A stretch of 64,000 bases of DNA from Balanoglossus misakiensis (GCA_040954595.2 CM082577.2:20336001-20400000), one strand, 5' to 3'; positions 1 through 11,310 are shown, counted from the first letter of the stretch. The notes: a model not told the origin generated them from the letters alone. A program made the numbers and translations.

Positions 1-1041
1 ACATTACAGTTGGAGGGCATATCAATATTTTACAGGACATGGCTAGACCATGGTATTAAATATGTCAGTAATCTTTTTGACGAATATGGTACCCCACTGC
101 CCTAGAATATATTGCAGGAAAAATATAATATAAAAGTTAATTATGTAACTTACATGGGATTATTAAATGCTATACCGAATATGTGGAAAAGAATATTGAA
201 AAATGGGCAATTCACTCATGTAACCGAAAGGGATGATGAGAACTGTCTCAGACAAATTAATATTAATAAAACTACCACGAAAGATTTCTATGAACTGTTT
301 AAAAACCGTACCTCCCAAAATCGAATACTATAAACAAAATTATGCAAAAAAACGTAGAATGGAAAAAATCATGGTCATTAATATATTCAGTAACAAAGGA
401 GACAAAACTGAGAATGTTCCAATTTAAAATCATGCATCGCATCTTAGCCACAAACTCATTTCTAAATAAAATAAAGATTAAAGATACCCCACTTTTGTTC
501 ATATTGTAACACTGAAGAAAATATAGAACATTTGTTCTGGAAATGTAAAGAAGCCAGTGATTTCTGGGCCACCTTCCAACTGTTTTACAACAAAAAGACA
601 AAACGATTCATAAAACTGACATGTAAAGATGTCGTGTTTGGAGTACTACCTCATAGGGGAAATAAAATGTTAAACCACTTGATGATAATTGCAAAATATT
701 ATCTGTACTCAAAGAGATTCCTAAATAATCCCACATCCTTTTCTGTTTTCCTTGAAAAAGTACGAAATGTCATTGAGAGAATAATTGCAAAAAAGACTGG
801 GAAAACAGAACGTTTAGATAAAAATGGGAATCTTTATTTCCCTATTTTGAAGTCACTATTTAAATTCCCTTGTACCTTTAAGTAATCAATCAATCAATCA
901 ATCAATCAATTTATTTATTATTTTATTGGGAGAATTGTACCTCTTTTTGTTTTTCCTCCCTTTTGATTTTTGTTTCTGTATTTCTTTTGAATTTATGTCT
1001 TTGTTTTTGTTCCTTGCAATAAATAAAAATTAAAAAAAAAT
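1..1041 (+). mobile_element. Decayed 3' end of an L1/Tx1-like non-LTR retrotransposon
   Basis: The stretch reads as the C-terminal part of a LINE ORF2-like protein followed by a 3' UTR that ends in an A-rich tail (AATAAAAATTAAAAAAAAA, about 1019-1038). A CAAT/TCAA simple repeat lies at 884-910, just after the stop. The 5' part lies outside the window. Clade assignment rests on the CCHC-type C-terminal motif and general resemblance, so it is moderate. Orientation is opposite to the LINE at the other end of the window, and the two are different families. Confidence 0.7.
112..885 (+). pseudogene. LINE ORF2 C-terminal remnant (frameshifted)
   Basis: Two fragments in different frames carry the protein: about 112-333, and about 490-885 ending in TAA. 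The second contains C-x2-C-x7-H-x4-C (CSYC...HLFWKC, about 500-550), the zinc-knuckle-like motif typical of the C terminus of L1-clade ORF2 proteins, then a basic helical tail. The frame breaks between 330 and 490 show it is inactive. No catalytic RT or endonuclease motif is present in the visible part. Confidence 0.65.
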
Positions 1042-1149
1042 GTCTACGACCATCTCGCCACTCTCACCCTCCTAAACAGGCCGTCACCCTCAGAGAATGG
1101 CAGAGTCCAAGAAGCGCTTGGTTGGGAAAATAAGTTATCGCTGTATGGT

Positions 1150-1611
1150 ATAGTCTCGGTTACCCAGACGCCTTTGCTTCTTCCGATGCTCTCCAGAAAA
1201 AGGGTCTGGGGAAATGCTATTGAAAGCTTTGTAAAACAAAATGGCCGATGTCAGGATTTTGATCATCGCCTGATTGGCTGAGCTGTCAGTATGACCCGGG
1301 TCACTGACTCTCGACAATGTGTGATTATTTGTCGTATCTTCATATCAAGAGACCGGTACTTGTTGGTTGATGCGAATGGCAAAATGCGTCCTCTGTTAGC
1401 ATTGTTGGAGAAATTATATGAAATATCTTTTGTAGACGATTGTCGAAACTATTGCAATGACCCGGGTCATACTGACAGCTCAGCCAATCAGGCGATGATC
1501 AAAATCCTGACATCGGCCATTTTGTTTTACAAAGCTTTCAATAGCATTTCCCCAGACCCTTTTTCTGGAGAGCATCGGAAGAAGCAAAGGCGTCTGGGTA
1601 ACCGAGACTAT
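1150..1611. mobile_element. Fold-back element with about 155 bp inverted arms
   Basis: The left arm (1150-1305) is repeated in inverted orientation at 1456-1611, around a 150 bp centre. Arms are nearly identical and begin with ATAGTCTCGGTTACCCAGACG. An isolated copy of one arm lies at 6830-6963, so the arm is a dispersed repeat unit. No transposase is visible, so this is a non-autonomous element or an inverted pair of short repeats. Confidence 0.7.
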
Positions 1612-1756
1612 GTATGGTATGGCTTTGGCATCGTTGCCAAACATCATTACGTTCTCCAGAACATTGCTGGTCGATAGCCGTCATATACAAGCCCGCCAAC
1701 CGACGGGACCTCAGTTGTGAGGTCATAATCTGTAAAACACTTTGGTTAATATACTA

Positions 1757-1856
1757 AGTCGAGATCTCGAGATACTAAGTCGAGATACTAAGTCAAGATC
1801 TAGAGATACTAAGTCGAGATTTCGAGATACTAAGTCGAGATCTCGAGATACTATTA
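1757..1856. repeat. Short minisatellite of ACTAAGTCGAGATCTCGAGAT-like units
   Basis: Four to five imperfect units built from GATACTAAGTCGAGATC lie head to tail. Several contain the small palindrome GAGATCTC. It lies between two inverted-repeat elements; no gene overlaps it. Confidence 0.8.
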
Positions 1857-1898
1857 ACCAATGAAGCCTGCCTGACTTGGCAACCTGACTTCTTATAC

Positions 1899-3157
1899 AC
1901 AGAATTCTTTTTACCAGCAACAAACGGCAAACTGGCAACATCGTATTTCTTTCATGCCAGCAACGCGTTATCTCTAAAATTGTAACAACGTCACAATGTA
2001 CTAGACAAAGAGGCGTCCCCCCATCCCAATTGCGCAGTTGAAGTGCGTGCGTGTTGAGAGAGACGTGTCGACTCGAACTCGGACGACGAGAGTTGTTTAG
2101 CGTGTCGAACGCTGCTCTACGAAGCTCGTAGTTACCTTCTGACCGGGACATTTGCACTTGAACGGACTGGGTTCCTCCCGATGGGTTCTTGCCGATTGCC
2201 GCACGCCGGCGGGTATGAAAGTGTGGGACGTCGATCCACCGGCCGGCTGCACCGCTCCAAACATGACCAGCTCCACGCCACTTTGAGCTGCACCGCGGTC
2301 GGATATCCCACCCCGGCTGCCGGACAGCATATGAAGGTGTCTGAGGCCTTTTCTAGTCAAAGTGTACACGTTTAAAACTTTGGGGTTTTCGGAATGGGAA
2401 ATAGCGGAACAAGAACATGGATATATACTAAATCATGAACGCCAAACAAACACGTTGAAAAAGCCAGATCTGAAAAAAATTCATGTGGCGTCCGCCGCTG
2501 GGTGCATTGACGCGTCAACGTTTTTTTTCAAACAACGTAACCTGTCACGATTGCTGCCACAAACAACAAGTTCATGCCTAGGTCGAGAAAGTTCTCAAGC
2601 GGCCGGGTGATCGCGGCAAGGTTAGCGGCGGCCTCGCACGCCCGAATTTGCCACAAAACTATCAGTCCACACAGCAATGCTGTTCAAACTCTTCCGTCGT
2701 ATTTATTTCAACACACATTCAGAATACAACACAGCAGTTTGGTACGTCGTCTCTATCCTACACTGCTAATTCTCATCTCAATCTCTAAAAAAAGTTCAAC
2801 AGACGGGATACACTGCAACCTGCGGCACTAGGAAAGGCAGAATTCACGTCTCTGCTTCACAGGAATCTACCGACCTGAAGTGGGAGGAACCCAGTCCGTT
2901 CAAGTACAAATGTTCCGGTAAGTAGGTAACTACGAGCTTCGTTTCGTAGAGCAGCGTTCGAGTCGACGCGTCTCTCTCAACACGCACGTTCTTCAACTGC
3001 GCAATAGGGATGGGGGGACGTCTCTTTGTCTACTAAATTGTGACGTTGTTACAATTTAAGAGATAACGTGTCGGCCCCCTCAAAGAAAGCCGGTGGCCCC
3101 CTCAAAGAAAGCCGGTGTTGCTAGTTTGGCATTTGTTGCTGGTAAAAAGAATTCTGT
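1899..3157. mobile_element. Non-autonomous transposon with about 280 bp terminal inverted repeats
   Basis: Sequence from 1899 (ACAGAATTCTTTTTACCAGC) to about 2179 returns in inverted form at 2882-3157, with small indels and substitutions. The 700 bp centre holds only short ORFs that resemble nothing I know. Near the right arm a 24 bp stretch is tandemly doubled (about 3069-3115). No transposase is recognised, so it is likely mobilised in trans or is an old fold-back element. Confidence 0.75.
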
Positions 3158-3379
3158 AATAAACGATATAACCTCGTTGATATCAGAGTGATTTTAGACA
3201 AGATACTTACTCTTGGGTTCATTGTGTCAACTGAACTGTGAGCTGTGACGTGTTCTGAATTATGTAAATTGTCTTTAAACGAACACGTGTTTGAATACCA
3301 AATTCTCAAGTCATTATGTAAATTGTCCTTAAATGAACACGTGTTTGATAATTATTCAACATTGTGGGCATCTTCGCTG

Positions 3380-3865
3380 GGAGAGAGCGAGATTTGGCTA
3401 CGATGTGAAACAATGTAATTTTGGTATGACGTGCAAGAGGGCGCTCGTGATAATTTGACAACAGGCGAGGTACGCCTTGCAATTGCACAGTGCTGACGCC
3501 GTTGGCAAGGCTTTACGACGACAGTATTGAGTTTGTCGAGGAATCAAAGATTGCAACAACAAAACTGATGCTAAACCTGCTCTTCGCAAACATAATTTTC
3601 AAGATTTATGCGCAGAATCACTGGGAAAGAGCGAGAATTGGCTAAATGTACCTTACGATGTGAAACAAAGTAATTGTGATATTAATGTTAAAGAGGGCGC
3701 TCGTCATAATTTGACAACAGGCGAGTCCGTGAGTTTCGCCTTGCACAGCGGAGAAGCCTTTGGCAAGGCTTTACGACGACAGTAGTGAATTTGTCGACAA
3801 ATTATGGATTGCAACAGCAAAACAGTTGTAAAACCTACTGCTCGCGAACATTATTTCGACATGAT
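3380..3865. repeat. Diverged direct duplication, about 240 bp unit
   Basis: The block at about 3380-3600 (GAGAGAGCGAGATTTGGCTA through a CTGCTCTTCGCAAACAT end) is repeated at about 3625-3860 with substitutions and indels. Shared landmarks are GAGGGCGCTCGT, AATTTGACAACAGGCGAG and GGCAAGGCTTTACGACGACA. A third short piece (AAAGAGCGAGAATT) occurs at about 4300. No coding potential is evident. Confidence 0.65.
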
Positions 3866-4778
3866 GTTTTTACATAAATGCGCTACTCGTTTTTATCACT
3901 TGCCTGATGTTCTTTTTACGCTCGTAGTCGTATCAATATTTCTAAATACTCGCCCATCAACAGATGCACGAGTAGTTTTAACGAACTTCTACGTACTCAT
4001 CCATATGTAGACATCTTCAGTAGCCAAGCTCAGTTTCAAACCGACACCAAAAATTCCATTTTTGGTAGAGTGCCCACATAATTCTTGTTTTTTCTTGATT
4101 TTCCTCTGATATTTTGTATATACATCCCTTCATTTTATTTAACTTGTTCTATGTATAGTGTATGCATTTGTCTGTTGTAGTTTTGTTTTTTGAGATATAT
4201 TTGGAACCTGTAAATGGGACTAGATCCCATAGGCTTTCCCAATAAATAGATAAAATAAATAAACATAATATTCAAGATATGTGGGTGGCATCACTGAAAA
4301 AGAGCGAGAATTATTACAATAACAAGAATAACTTTATTGCTCAACAACACAAAGTTGATGTGTCAAGACATAGTACAAATTTACACGCTTTTAGACATTC
4401 CTCCCTGCCCCCCCTCTCTCTCTCCCTCTCAACCCAAAAAATGTCCAGATTTTGACAGGTATAATGCCCGTGGAATATTGCTGCTATTTGGCAATCGCAA
4501 AAAGACTGTAGTTGACATTATAATATACCTCATGCTAATACTGTGCCGTGATTCGCCAGAATCCGTCACGTGATAGGAAAATAGAATCGACTATGAACCG
4601 CTAGGGAAATAGCAGAAAAAATATAAACCGGTCACGTGACCAGCGTGAGTGCGCAGACTCGGTCACGTCAATCAGCGTCGCGTTGTCTGACACAATGGCC
4701 ACCGCGGAAGATGTCGTCTGCCAACCTCAAGAGAAAATTGCAAGATTTTCCCAGATGTTAGCATGAGGTTTATTATAA
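3866..4778. other. Intergenic stretch without a recognisable gene
   Basis: AT-rich sequence. Positions 4100-4262 end in AATAAATAGATAAAATAAATAAA-like A-rich repeats and look like the 3' tail of a retroposon on the plus strand, without protein evidence. Several CACGTGAC motifs lie at 4567-4640. I see no exon that I can support. Confidence 0.4.
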
Positions 4779-4779
4779 A

Positions 4780-4969
4780 ACACCTATAGCCTGGCCTATA
4801 TTCGGGCCATAGCAGCCGTTTTTACCCCCTCGTGACTGTGAGTTACCAGAATCATATGCTATTTCCCTCGGCCCGCGGCCTCGGGAAATAGCATATGATT
4901 CTGGTAACTCACAGCCCCTCGGGTGTAATAAACGGCCGCTATGGCCCTCATGGCCAGGCAATAGGTGTT
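4780..4969. repeat. Fold-back palindrome with about 90 bp arms
   Basis: The left arm starts ACACCTATAGCCTGGCC and the right arm ends GGCCAGGCAATAGGTGT. The innermost 30 bp of each arm, including AGTTACCAGAATCATATGCT, match perfectly around a short GC-rich centre. The outer arms have mismatches. It lies just downstream of the 3' end of the first deiodinase-like gene. Confidence 0.8.
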
Positions 4970-5040
4970 CAATATTGACCCGTCATAGATTAGACAAACG
5001 ACAGAGGAAACAAATTTCTTCAATCCACACTCCAGATCAG

Positions 5041-5046
5041 TTTATT
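5041..5046 (-). promoter_or_regulatory. Candidate poly(A) signal of the first deiodinase-like gene
   Basis: AATAAA on the minus strand, about 250 nt past the stop codon and about 55 nt past the SECIS candidate. This is where the 3' end is expected if the SECIS is in the transcript. Confidence 0.5.
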
Positions 5047-5100
5047 ACCTAACAATAATTAGAAAGCAAATGTCATTCAAAAGACAAAACGTGTAAGTCG

Positions 5101-5165
5101 AGGGGTTGCTTCTCAGATTCTATGACTGAATCAATTTGTTTACCATAGTATCGTCATAAGCCCTC
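5101..5165 (-). promoter_or_regulatory. Candidate SECIS element
   Basis: Read on the minus strand, the core has ATGA (5157-5154), exactly 12 nt, then AA (5141-5140) in the apical loop, and TGA (5115-5113) on the 3' side. The helix between them pairs GAT-A-CTATG with CATAG-A-ATC, with one A/A mismatch. CTT/AAG and GGG/CCC pair below the quartet. This matches the known SECIS plan (AUGA, 11-12 nt, AA, UGA), including that of vertebrate deiodinase mRNAs. It begins about 140 nt after the stop of the upstream gene, so it would recode the in-frame TGA. It was folded by eye only. Confidence 0.72.
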
Positions 5166-5298
5166 TTATGAACCATATACAGCATACTCATCATTTGAAA
5201 AGTTAACCCTTGCCCTTATCTGTCGACGTCCGCTGTCTTTGCACTCAACATAATGTATTTGTCAGCTTATAGTTTTTAAATTCATTGTCCATGTTCAA

Positions 5299-6130
5299 TT
5301 AATTTTCATCAAGCCACTCTCTGACTTCGTCCGTGACAATCTTCATGGGATTTTCCATCTGTGCAACCATAGTTGATCCTATAAACTTGACGATGTCCTT
5401 CTGGATGATGAAGGCTCTTACTGGATAACCTGAATAAGCTGTGATGAATGTGTTTGCCATGTCGTCAGCGAGCATGCGCACTCGATTGTTGTCTCCAATA
5501 TCGGTCGTGAAGGTTTGGTTGTGAGAGTCAAACCCAATCAACATTCTGTGGGTGAAAAAATGGCATGATTTTAAAGGTTAACAGTTATTGTTGGAACTGT
5601 CAAGTAAAACGTCTGATTTCATCACTGTGCATGGAAGAGGGGATGGAGAGGGGAGAGAGGTAGCCCGGAGACACAGGCGTCGATCTAGAATACAACGCCC
5701 GGTGACAGTCGAGAAATTTCCTGCTGAGCTGAAAGATAGTAGCCCTGGCAACGATCAGGGTCGCTTAGTAACGAATGGATAACGAGTGATCTATCAAATG
5801 TTGACGGGCGCCAGTGGTTGGATGATATAATTAACGTAGCTTGGTAAATCACTCCCACACCCTGTCGCGGGAATTTCACACATGACTCCACCTCTATTTC
5901 CTTATTTAGAATGCGATGATGTCATTTGGTTTACATTGAGTGACCAATTAGCTTACACGCAAGATTTACCACCCGTGTCGTTCTGCGCACAGAATTCGGT
6001 GCGTAAATAGAGACTGTCACCGGGCGTTCCTTTTCCCCTACTACGCCTGTGTCTCCGGGCTAGGAGAGAGGTGAAGAGAATGAGGAGAGGAGAGGAGAGA
6101 ACGGAAGAGGTGGAGAGATGAAGAGGTGAG

Positions 6131-6165
<35 letters not shown>

Positions 6166-8378
6166 ACAAGAATGAGAGAGTTGTAAAGGGGGTAACAGAT
6201 GAACAGGGGAAACACTAAGGAGAGATACACCTGGAGACGGGGAGGTGAGAGAAAGCTGGCGAGAGAAGGAGGGAGGGAGGGATGCGGCTGATCAGACGGA
6301 TGGATAAATGGATAACCAGAGAAACTGCTAATGCAAAATAAAGCCTACCTTGCAGCTTCAATTCGATCCTCGATATTCTTGTGCTGGCTAAGGCAACTCA
6401 GTACACTTCCTATATTGAAACCTTCTTTTTCGTGAGCTTCGCGGGTGTAGATAAACAGAAACTCGGCCTGTTCACAAAAGTCTGTATGTAATTTACGGAG
6501 AGCGCCACAGTCAACTATGACCTGTTACAAAATAAAACAAGGGCGATGGTGAATTTCCGGCAACATTGGGAGGTAGGCGCACTCACATTTACGATGTTTT
6601 CCTATCCAACGTGTGGGCTATAGAGCTAGTAAAGTAGAAGATAGCGCACTCCAGAGGGATCAGATAACATGTTGCATGTGATTAATATTTCATTCGTTGT
6701 TTGAATATTAATTCATTCGGAGACAAGCACAGGTGGCTGAATTATTTCTATGTCGGAGAATTATAGTGAGGTCATTGGTTATCCCTAAGAACGAGCACAA
6801 ACTTGAGCGACCAAATACATTCCCATACTGATAGCTCAGCCAATCAGGCAATGATCAAAATCCTGACATCGGCCATTTTGTTTTACAAAGCTTTCAATAG
6901 TATTTCCCCAGACCCTTTTCTGGAGAGCATCGGAAGAGCAAAGGCGTCTGGGTAACCGAGACTATTGTAATATTTGACACATATACATAGACGACACAGC
7001 ATTTAAGTCTTTTATTGTTGGTCACACCACCGTGGTCACACTCAATTACCACTTTCACATCCACCCTCACACCCCCCTCGGCCTCCCCTAAGAAATAATG
7101 GTATCGCCCGGGGGTATCGTTAGCGCCGTGTACCAATGACCTCACTATAATTCTCCGACATAGAAATAATTCAGCCACCTGTGGAGACAAGTTGCATACA
7201 TGACATGTTCTAAATCTTTGAATTGTTTACACTTAACCCAGTTTTTTAGTCATGACTGTGAGTGTGTTGTAAGCATGTGTACATATGTATTTGTTTGTGT
7301 GTGTATGTCCGATCTATGTACATTTGTAATTAAACAATTTCAGTGTACTTTCTTATTATCTGCAAGTGATATATTGCAATGAGATTTTATATTACATGTA
7401 TTATGTAATGTGCTGTAGAAGAAATAGATATTATTATTATTTTTATTTAACCTGTTTTTCTGCTTCTGGTAGATATTGACATCTTAACTCACACAACAAA
7501 CTTTGTGAAATGTGACTGGTACTTTAGTAAGAATGCCCACAATTAATACTGATACGCAGTCATTTACTGAGGGACCGTTAAGTTTTTATGGCTGGGGGGG
7601 GGGGGGGGATGGCAAGTTTGTGTCATGGGTTTTCAAAATCAGGCCGTCCCCCCCTTCACCCAGGACCCAAAAATGATGACCCCCCTTTGACAGGCCAAAA
7701 AATATGACTCCCCCCCCGACGCCGAAAACATTCGCCGTCCTGATCCTATGTACACTGTGTATGCAATAAAGGGAACGAGGCTTCCCACACCTCAATTATA
7801 AATTTCTTAAAGTAATTGAAGTATATAATAGTATATCGTTGCAATAAGAATGAATTATGAATAAATTAAAATAACAAGTCAATACAATAGTTGCTAGAAT
7901 TGGTAAAACAAGACAAGTGGCGGGGGTGGGTGTGGGAGGGGGTGTCCCCCTCGCACATAAGAAAATTTTGTAAAATATCGGGCTGAAAGTTGCATTTTAA
8001 TGAACTCAAAAGCAAATTAACTCAATGTTGGGGAGGACAAATTTTAATTTTGCCACTCCACTCAAAGTGATCATCGTGGGTGGGGTGGCAAGAAGTCTGC
8101 CCTGGTACACTAGACAAACCAGCGAATAAATGTAATTAATGTGGCGAAGAATGGAGGGGATGGGTGTGGGAGGGGGTGTAATTTTATTTTGTAAAATAAA
8201 GGGCGCGAAACTGCAATTTTGTGGACTCAAAAGCAAAAGTTCGGTGGCAAAAGTATGTGACCCCCCTCTAAACGTTTAAAAAAAAAAGATGACCCCCCCT
8301 TTTGGACTTCAAATTTTAAGTGACCCCCCCCCCCCCAGCCGTAAAAACTGAACGGTCCCTAAACCCTGTGATCTTTGC

Positions 8379-8411
<33 letters not shown>

Positions 8412-9275
8412 CTTACGCGACCCCCGGGTCAGCTGAGAGACGTTGAAAATATCACCAACAACTTCTTTTCATTCAGGTGCAGTTGAGACAACAGAACCCG
8501 CTCTTTTGTTTCCATGGCAACTAGCTCCACATCAGGCCGCTTGTCACCCACTTTTAGGCCATCTGGCTTTGGTCTTCCTTTTGTCCTCATGTAATCGAAA
8601 TACTCCACAAACTACAAAATAACACATAAATAAAAATGTTATTGAGGTCATGGGGATGAGGGCCAGAGGGTAGCCTAGCTCCCTCCCCATCCAAACTAGC
8701 AAATAAACTTTAAATTGTTTTTGGAGACTGTCCGCCAACTCTATAGAATATCTAGTCAGATATGCTGGGCGTGTTGTAGCTCTGGGGTACTTCAATTGAG
8801 GCTGTGGACAAACTTGCTGCCTGAAACACAGTAACTCCACAGAGTGACTGTGACTGAAACTACATGTATGTCACCCTCTAAACAAACTTTTAGAATGTTA
8901 TTTTTGGGAAACTTAATCCGCCAAATGTTTTTAGGAAAATGTCTGCCATATCTATAGATTATCGGTCAACAGTTTATACCGGCAAAAAGGATTTATGGAA
9001 GTGTCAAAACTTACATCGGGATCCAGTCCCCAGCGATCAAAAACCAGGGTTGGCAAAAACACGCCATCTTGTAAAACAGTCGGGTCGACGCCACTGTCAC
9101 GCAAAGCCTGTCTGCCACATTCCCACCAAAGATGATACATTTGAAAAACCAGGTCAGCTTTGCCAGGGTCCAGTCTGGTCTCCGATCTCTTCAGATTCTC
9201 CTCAGAAAACAGAATTTCACGGAAAGACTTGAGAACCCGACATACCAGATTTTTGTCGTCTATCCAAGATGCCAT
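5299..9275 (-). CDS. Deiodinase-like selenoprotein, gene 1 (four exons)
   Basis: Exons, in coding order: 9275-9015, 8611-8417, 6521-6349, 5545-5299. Junctions are GT/AG, phases are 0, 0 and 2, and the product is about 291 residues. It belongs to the iodothyronine deiodinase family (thioredoxin-fold selenoenzymes that remove iodine from thyroid hormones). Exon 2 ends VIFSTSLS-TGA-PGGR, with the TGA (8431-8429) at the family's selenocysteine. Exon 3 carries FLFIYTREAHEKEG, matching the family's FLIIYIEEAHPSDGW and keeping the EAH histidine region. The start MASWIDD is chosen because it aligns with the start of gene 2; an upstream in-frame Met exists at 9311. No N-terminal membrane anchor is visible, unlike vertebrate deiodinases. 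The UPGG motif replaces the usual UPP, so activity on iodothyronines is uncertain. Introns hold several transposons. A SECIS candidate follows the stop. Confidence 0.82.
5661..6062. mobile_element. MITE with about 48 bp terminal inverted repeats, TA target duplication
   Basis: The left end 5663-5709 (GCCCGGAGACACAGGCGT...) is repeated inverted at 6012-6060, flanked by TA on both sides (5661-5662, 6061-6062), as in Tc1/mariner-type insertions. It lies inside intron 3 of deiodinase-like gene 1. It has no coding capacity. Confidence 0.8.
6060..6290. repeat. Purine-rich GA/GGA low-complexity tract
   Basis: AGGAGAGAGG-type repeats include a (GA)n run and a G-run at about 6133-6163. The tract lies in intron 3 of deiodinase-like gene 1, directly next to the MITE end. 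Confidence 0.8.
6729..7183. mobile_element. Terminal-inverted-repeat element carrying a nested repeat
   Basis: The left end 6729-6779 (CACAGGTGGCTGAATTATTT...) is repeated inverted at 7132-7183. GAGACAAG lies just outside both ends (6719-6726, 7184-7191), a likely target duplication. Inside it, 6830-6963 is a solo copy of the arm seen in the fold-back element at 1150-1611, so the two families are nested. It sits in intron 2 of deiodinase-like gene 1. Confidence 0.7.
7571..8360. mobile_element. G/C-run terminal-inverted-repeat element, copy 1
   Basis: It begins GGGACCGTTAAGTTTTTATG and ends with the near complement, CGTAAAAACTGAACGGTCCC. Long G or C runs follow each terminus. The right end lies only about 55 bp from the splice donor of exon 2 of deiodinase-like gene 1. 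No transposase is seen. It is related to the larger copy at 9445-10603. Confidence 0.75.
8429..8431 (-). other. In-frame TGA, predicted selenocysteine codon (gene 1)
   Basis: TGA is read in frame between TCTCTCAGC and CCCGGGGGTCGC in exon 2. It aligns with the deiodinase active-site selenocysteine, and the reading frame continues through the splice junction into deiodinase-like exon 3. If TGA were a stop, the protein would lose the conserved EAH segment and its whole C-terminal half. Confidence 0.8.
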
Positions 9276-9444
9276 GGCAACAGGGAGGGAATGTCGTTTG
9301 CCCCAAATCAAGATGTTTTAAGTGCAGATACGTGGTCACGGTGGTGTGTTATGTATATCAATGGTACATGAAGCACTGTGGGTGGATTAACATTAGAATG
9401 ATAAAAGGCCTGAGATGACCTAAATATATAACAGAGTGCACTTA

Positions 9445-10603
9445 GGGACCGTTCAGTTTTTACGGCCGGGGGGGGGGGGGCCGGCAAAATCCAGGGGGGG
9501 GGGGGGGTCACCTAAATTTTGAAGTCTAAAAGGGGGGGGGGGTCATCTGTTTTTTTTTAAACGTTTAGGGGGGGGGGGTCACATACTTTTGCCACCGAAC
9601 TTTTGCTTTTGAGTCCACAAAATTGCAGTTTCGCGCCCTTTATTTTACAAAATTTTCCCACCCCCTTCATTCTCCGCAACATTTCATTGTTTGCTGGCTT
9701 GTCTAGTGTACCAGGGCAGAGTGCTTGCCACCCCAACCACCACCGATGATAATATTTAACAAAGTAAATACATAAAGGAGAAAAATCGTTTAAACCATTT
9801 CGCATAACTGATAGTTTCGCGCTGCATCTTCTATGTACTAGAAGTTTTTTAATGATGTCATGACGAAGATGACGCCAAATCTTCTAACTTTGAGTGGAGT
9901 GGCAAAATGCAAAATTGGTCCTCCCAAACATTGAGATAATTTGCTTTTGAGTTCATAAAAATGCAACTTTGAGCTACATATTTTACAAAATTTTCTTAGG
10001 TGGGAGGGGGACACCCCCTCCCACACCCACCCCCTCCATTCTTCGCCACATATCATTTAGTCGCTGGTTTGTCTAGTGTACAAGGGCAAACTTCTTCCCA
10101 CCCCACCCCCGATGCTTACTTTGAGTGGAGTGGCAAAATTAAATTTGTCCTGCCTAACATTAGTTAATTTGCTTTTGAGTTCATTAAATTGCAACTTTGA
10201 GCACCGTATTTTACAAAATTTTCTTATGTGCGAGGGGGACACCCACCCCCTCCACTTTTCTTGTTTTACCGATTCTAGCAACTATTGTATTGACTTGTCA
10301 TTTTCATTTGTTCATAGATTTCTTTATTGCAACAATATACTATTATATACTTCAATAATACTTTACGAAATTTATAATTGAGGTGTGAGGAGCCTCATTC
10401 CCTTTATTGCATACAGTGTACATAGGATCAGGAAGGCGAATGTTTTCGGCGTGGGGGGGGGGGTCATCATATTTTTTGGCCTGTCAAAGGGGGGGGGGGG
10501 TCATCATTTTTTGGTGCTGGGTGAAGGGGGGGTCGGCCTGATTTTGAAAACCCATGACACAAACTTGCCGGCCCCCCCCCTGCCGTAAAAACTGAACGGT
10601 CCC
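9445..10603. mobile_element. G/C-run terminal-inverted-repeat element, copy 2
   Basis: Same termini as the copy at 7571 (GGGACCGTTCAGTTTTTACG ... ACTGAACGGTCCC), flanked on both sides by TTA. It lies about 170 bp upstream of the start of deiodinase-like gene 1. An internal segment of about 230 bp (TTTGAGTGGAGTGGCAAAAT onward, from about 9889 and about 10119) is tandemly repeated, which explains the greater length. Confidence 0.75.
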
Positions 10604-10978
10604 TTAGATCAGACATTCTATTTACTCAGGGGGTGCCTATCCTATACCCCAGACTACGCACCCTCATTGACTTGCAAAAAAGCTCACACAGAACTACTGC
10701 TAACATGTTCAATTCTTCTGATTTGAAGAGCCTGGAGATGGGAGTGATATTTCTGACATTGCAATGTTGCCAAGATTTTCAAAGTCACCATCTTCAAACA
10801 TACACAAAAAAACATTTGAAGTTAGTTTTGTTGAAGTTATAAACACTTGTGGAAGACTATTTCACACTCTATTATGTTCTAGTTGTTTTGCTATTATTTG
10901 CATGTTTCCTCTGACAAATTAGACTTCACCAGGTGTTATTGAGAACGAACAAAAAAGTAATACACGTGCATGCACGCA
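10604..10978. other. Intergenic sequence, nothing recognised
   Basis: No exon, RNA gene or clear repeat structure is visible between the transposon end and the CA microsatellite. Confidence 0.4.
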
Positions 10979-11181
<203 letters not shown>

Positions 11182-11217
11182 GTCCGTGTACCAAAGTTAC
11201 CATGCCATTTCAACTTC

Positions 11218-11310
11218 AACCCTTTCACTCCCAGTTCCCTCTTTTGAGGTCCAACTAAATACCATAGAAAATAATGAGTTTGGACTAAACAATGATGGTA
11301 AAAGGGTTAA
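11218..11310. mobile_element. Short MITE with AACCCTTTCAC termini, copy 1
   Basis: About 93 bp, starting AACCCTTTCACTCCCAGTTC and ending GGTAAAAGGGTT, so the ends are inverted repeats. A second copy lies at 20505-20595 in the methyltransferase-like gene. Confidence 0.7.

Noticed and set aside
4695-4766. Short reading frame MATAEDVVCQPQ... near 4695
   Set aside because: Only 23 codons, no splice-supported continuation or homology; not enough to call a gene.
8429-8431. TGA in exon 2 of the first deiodinase-like gene as a disabling stop (pseudogene)
   Set aside because: It sits exactly at the family selenocysteine, downstream exons stay in frame and conserved, and a SECIS candidate follows.
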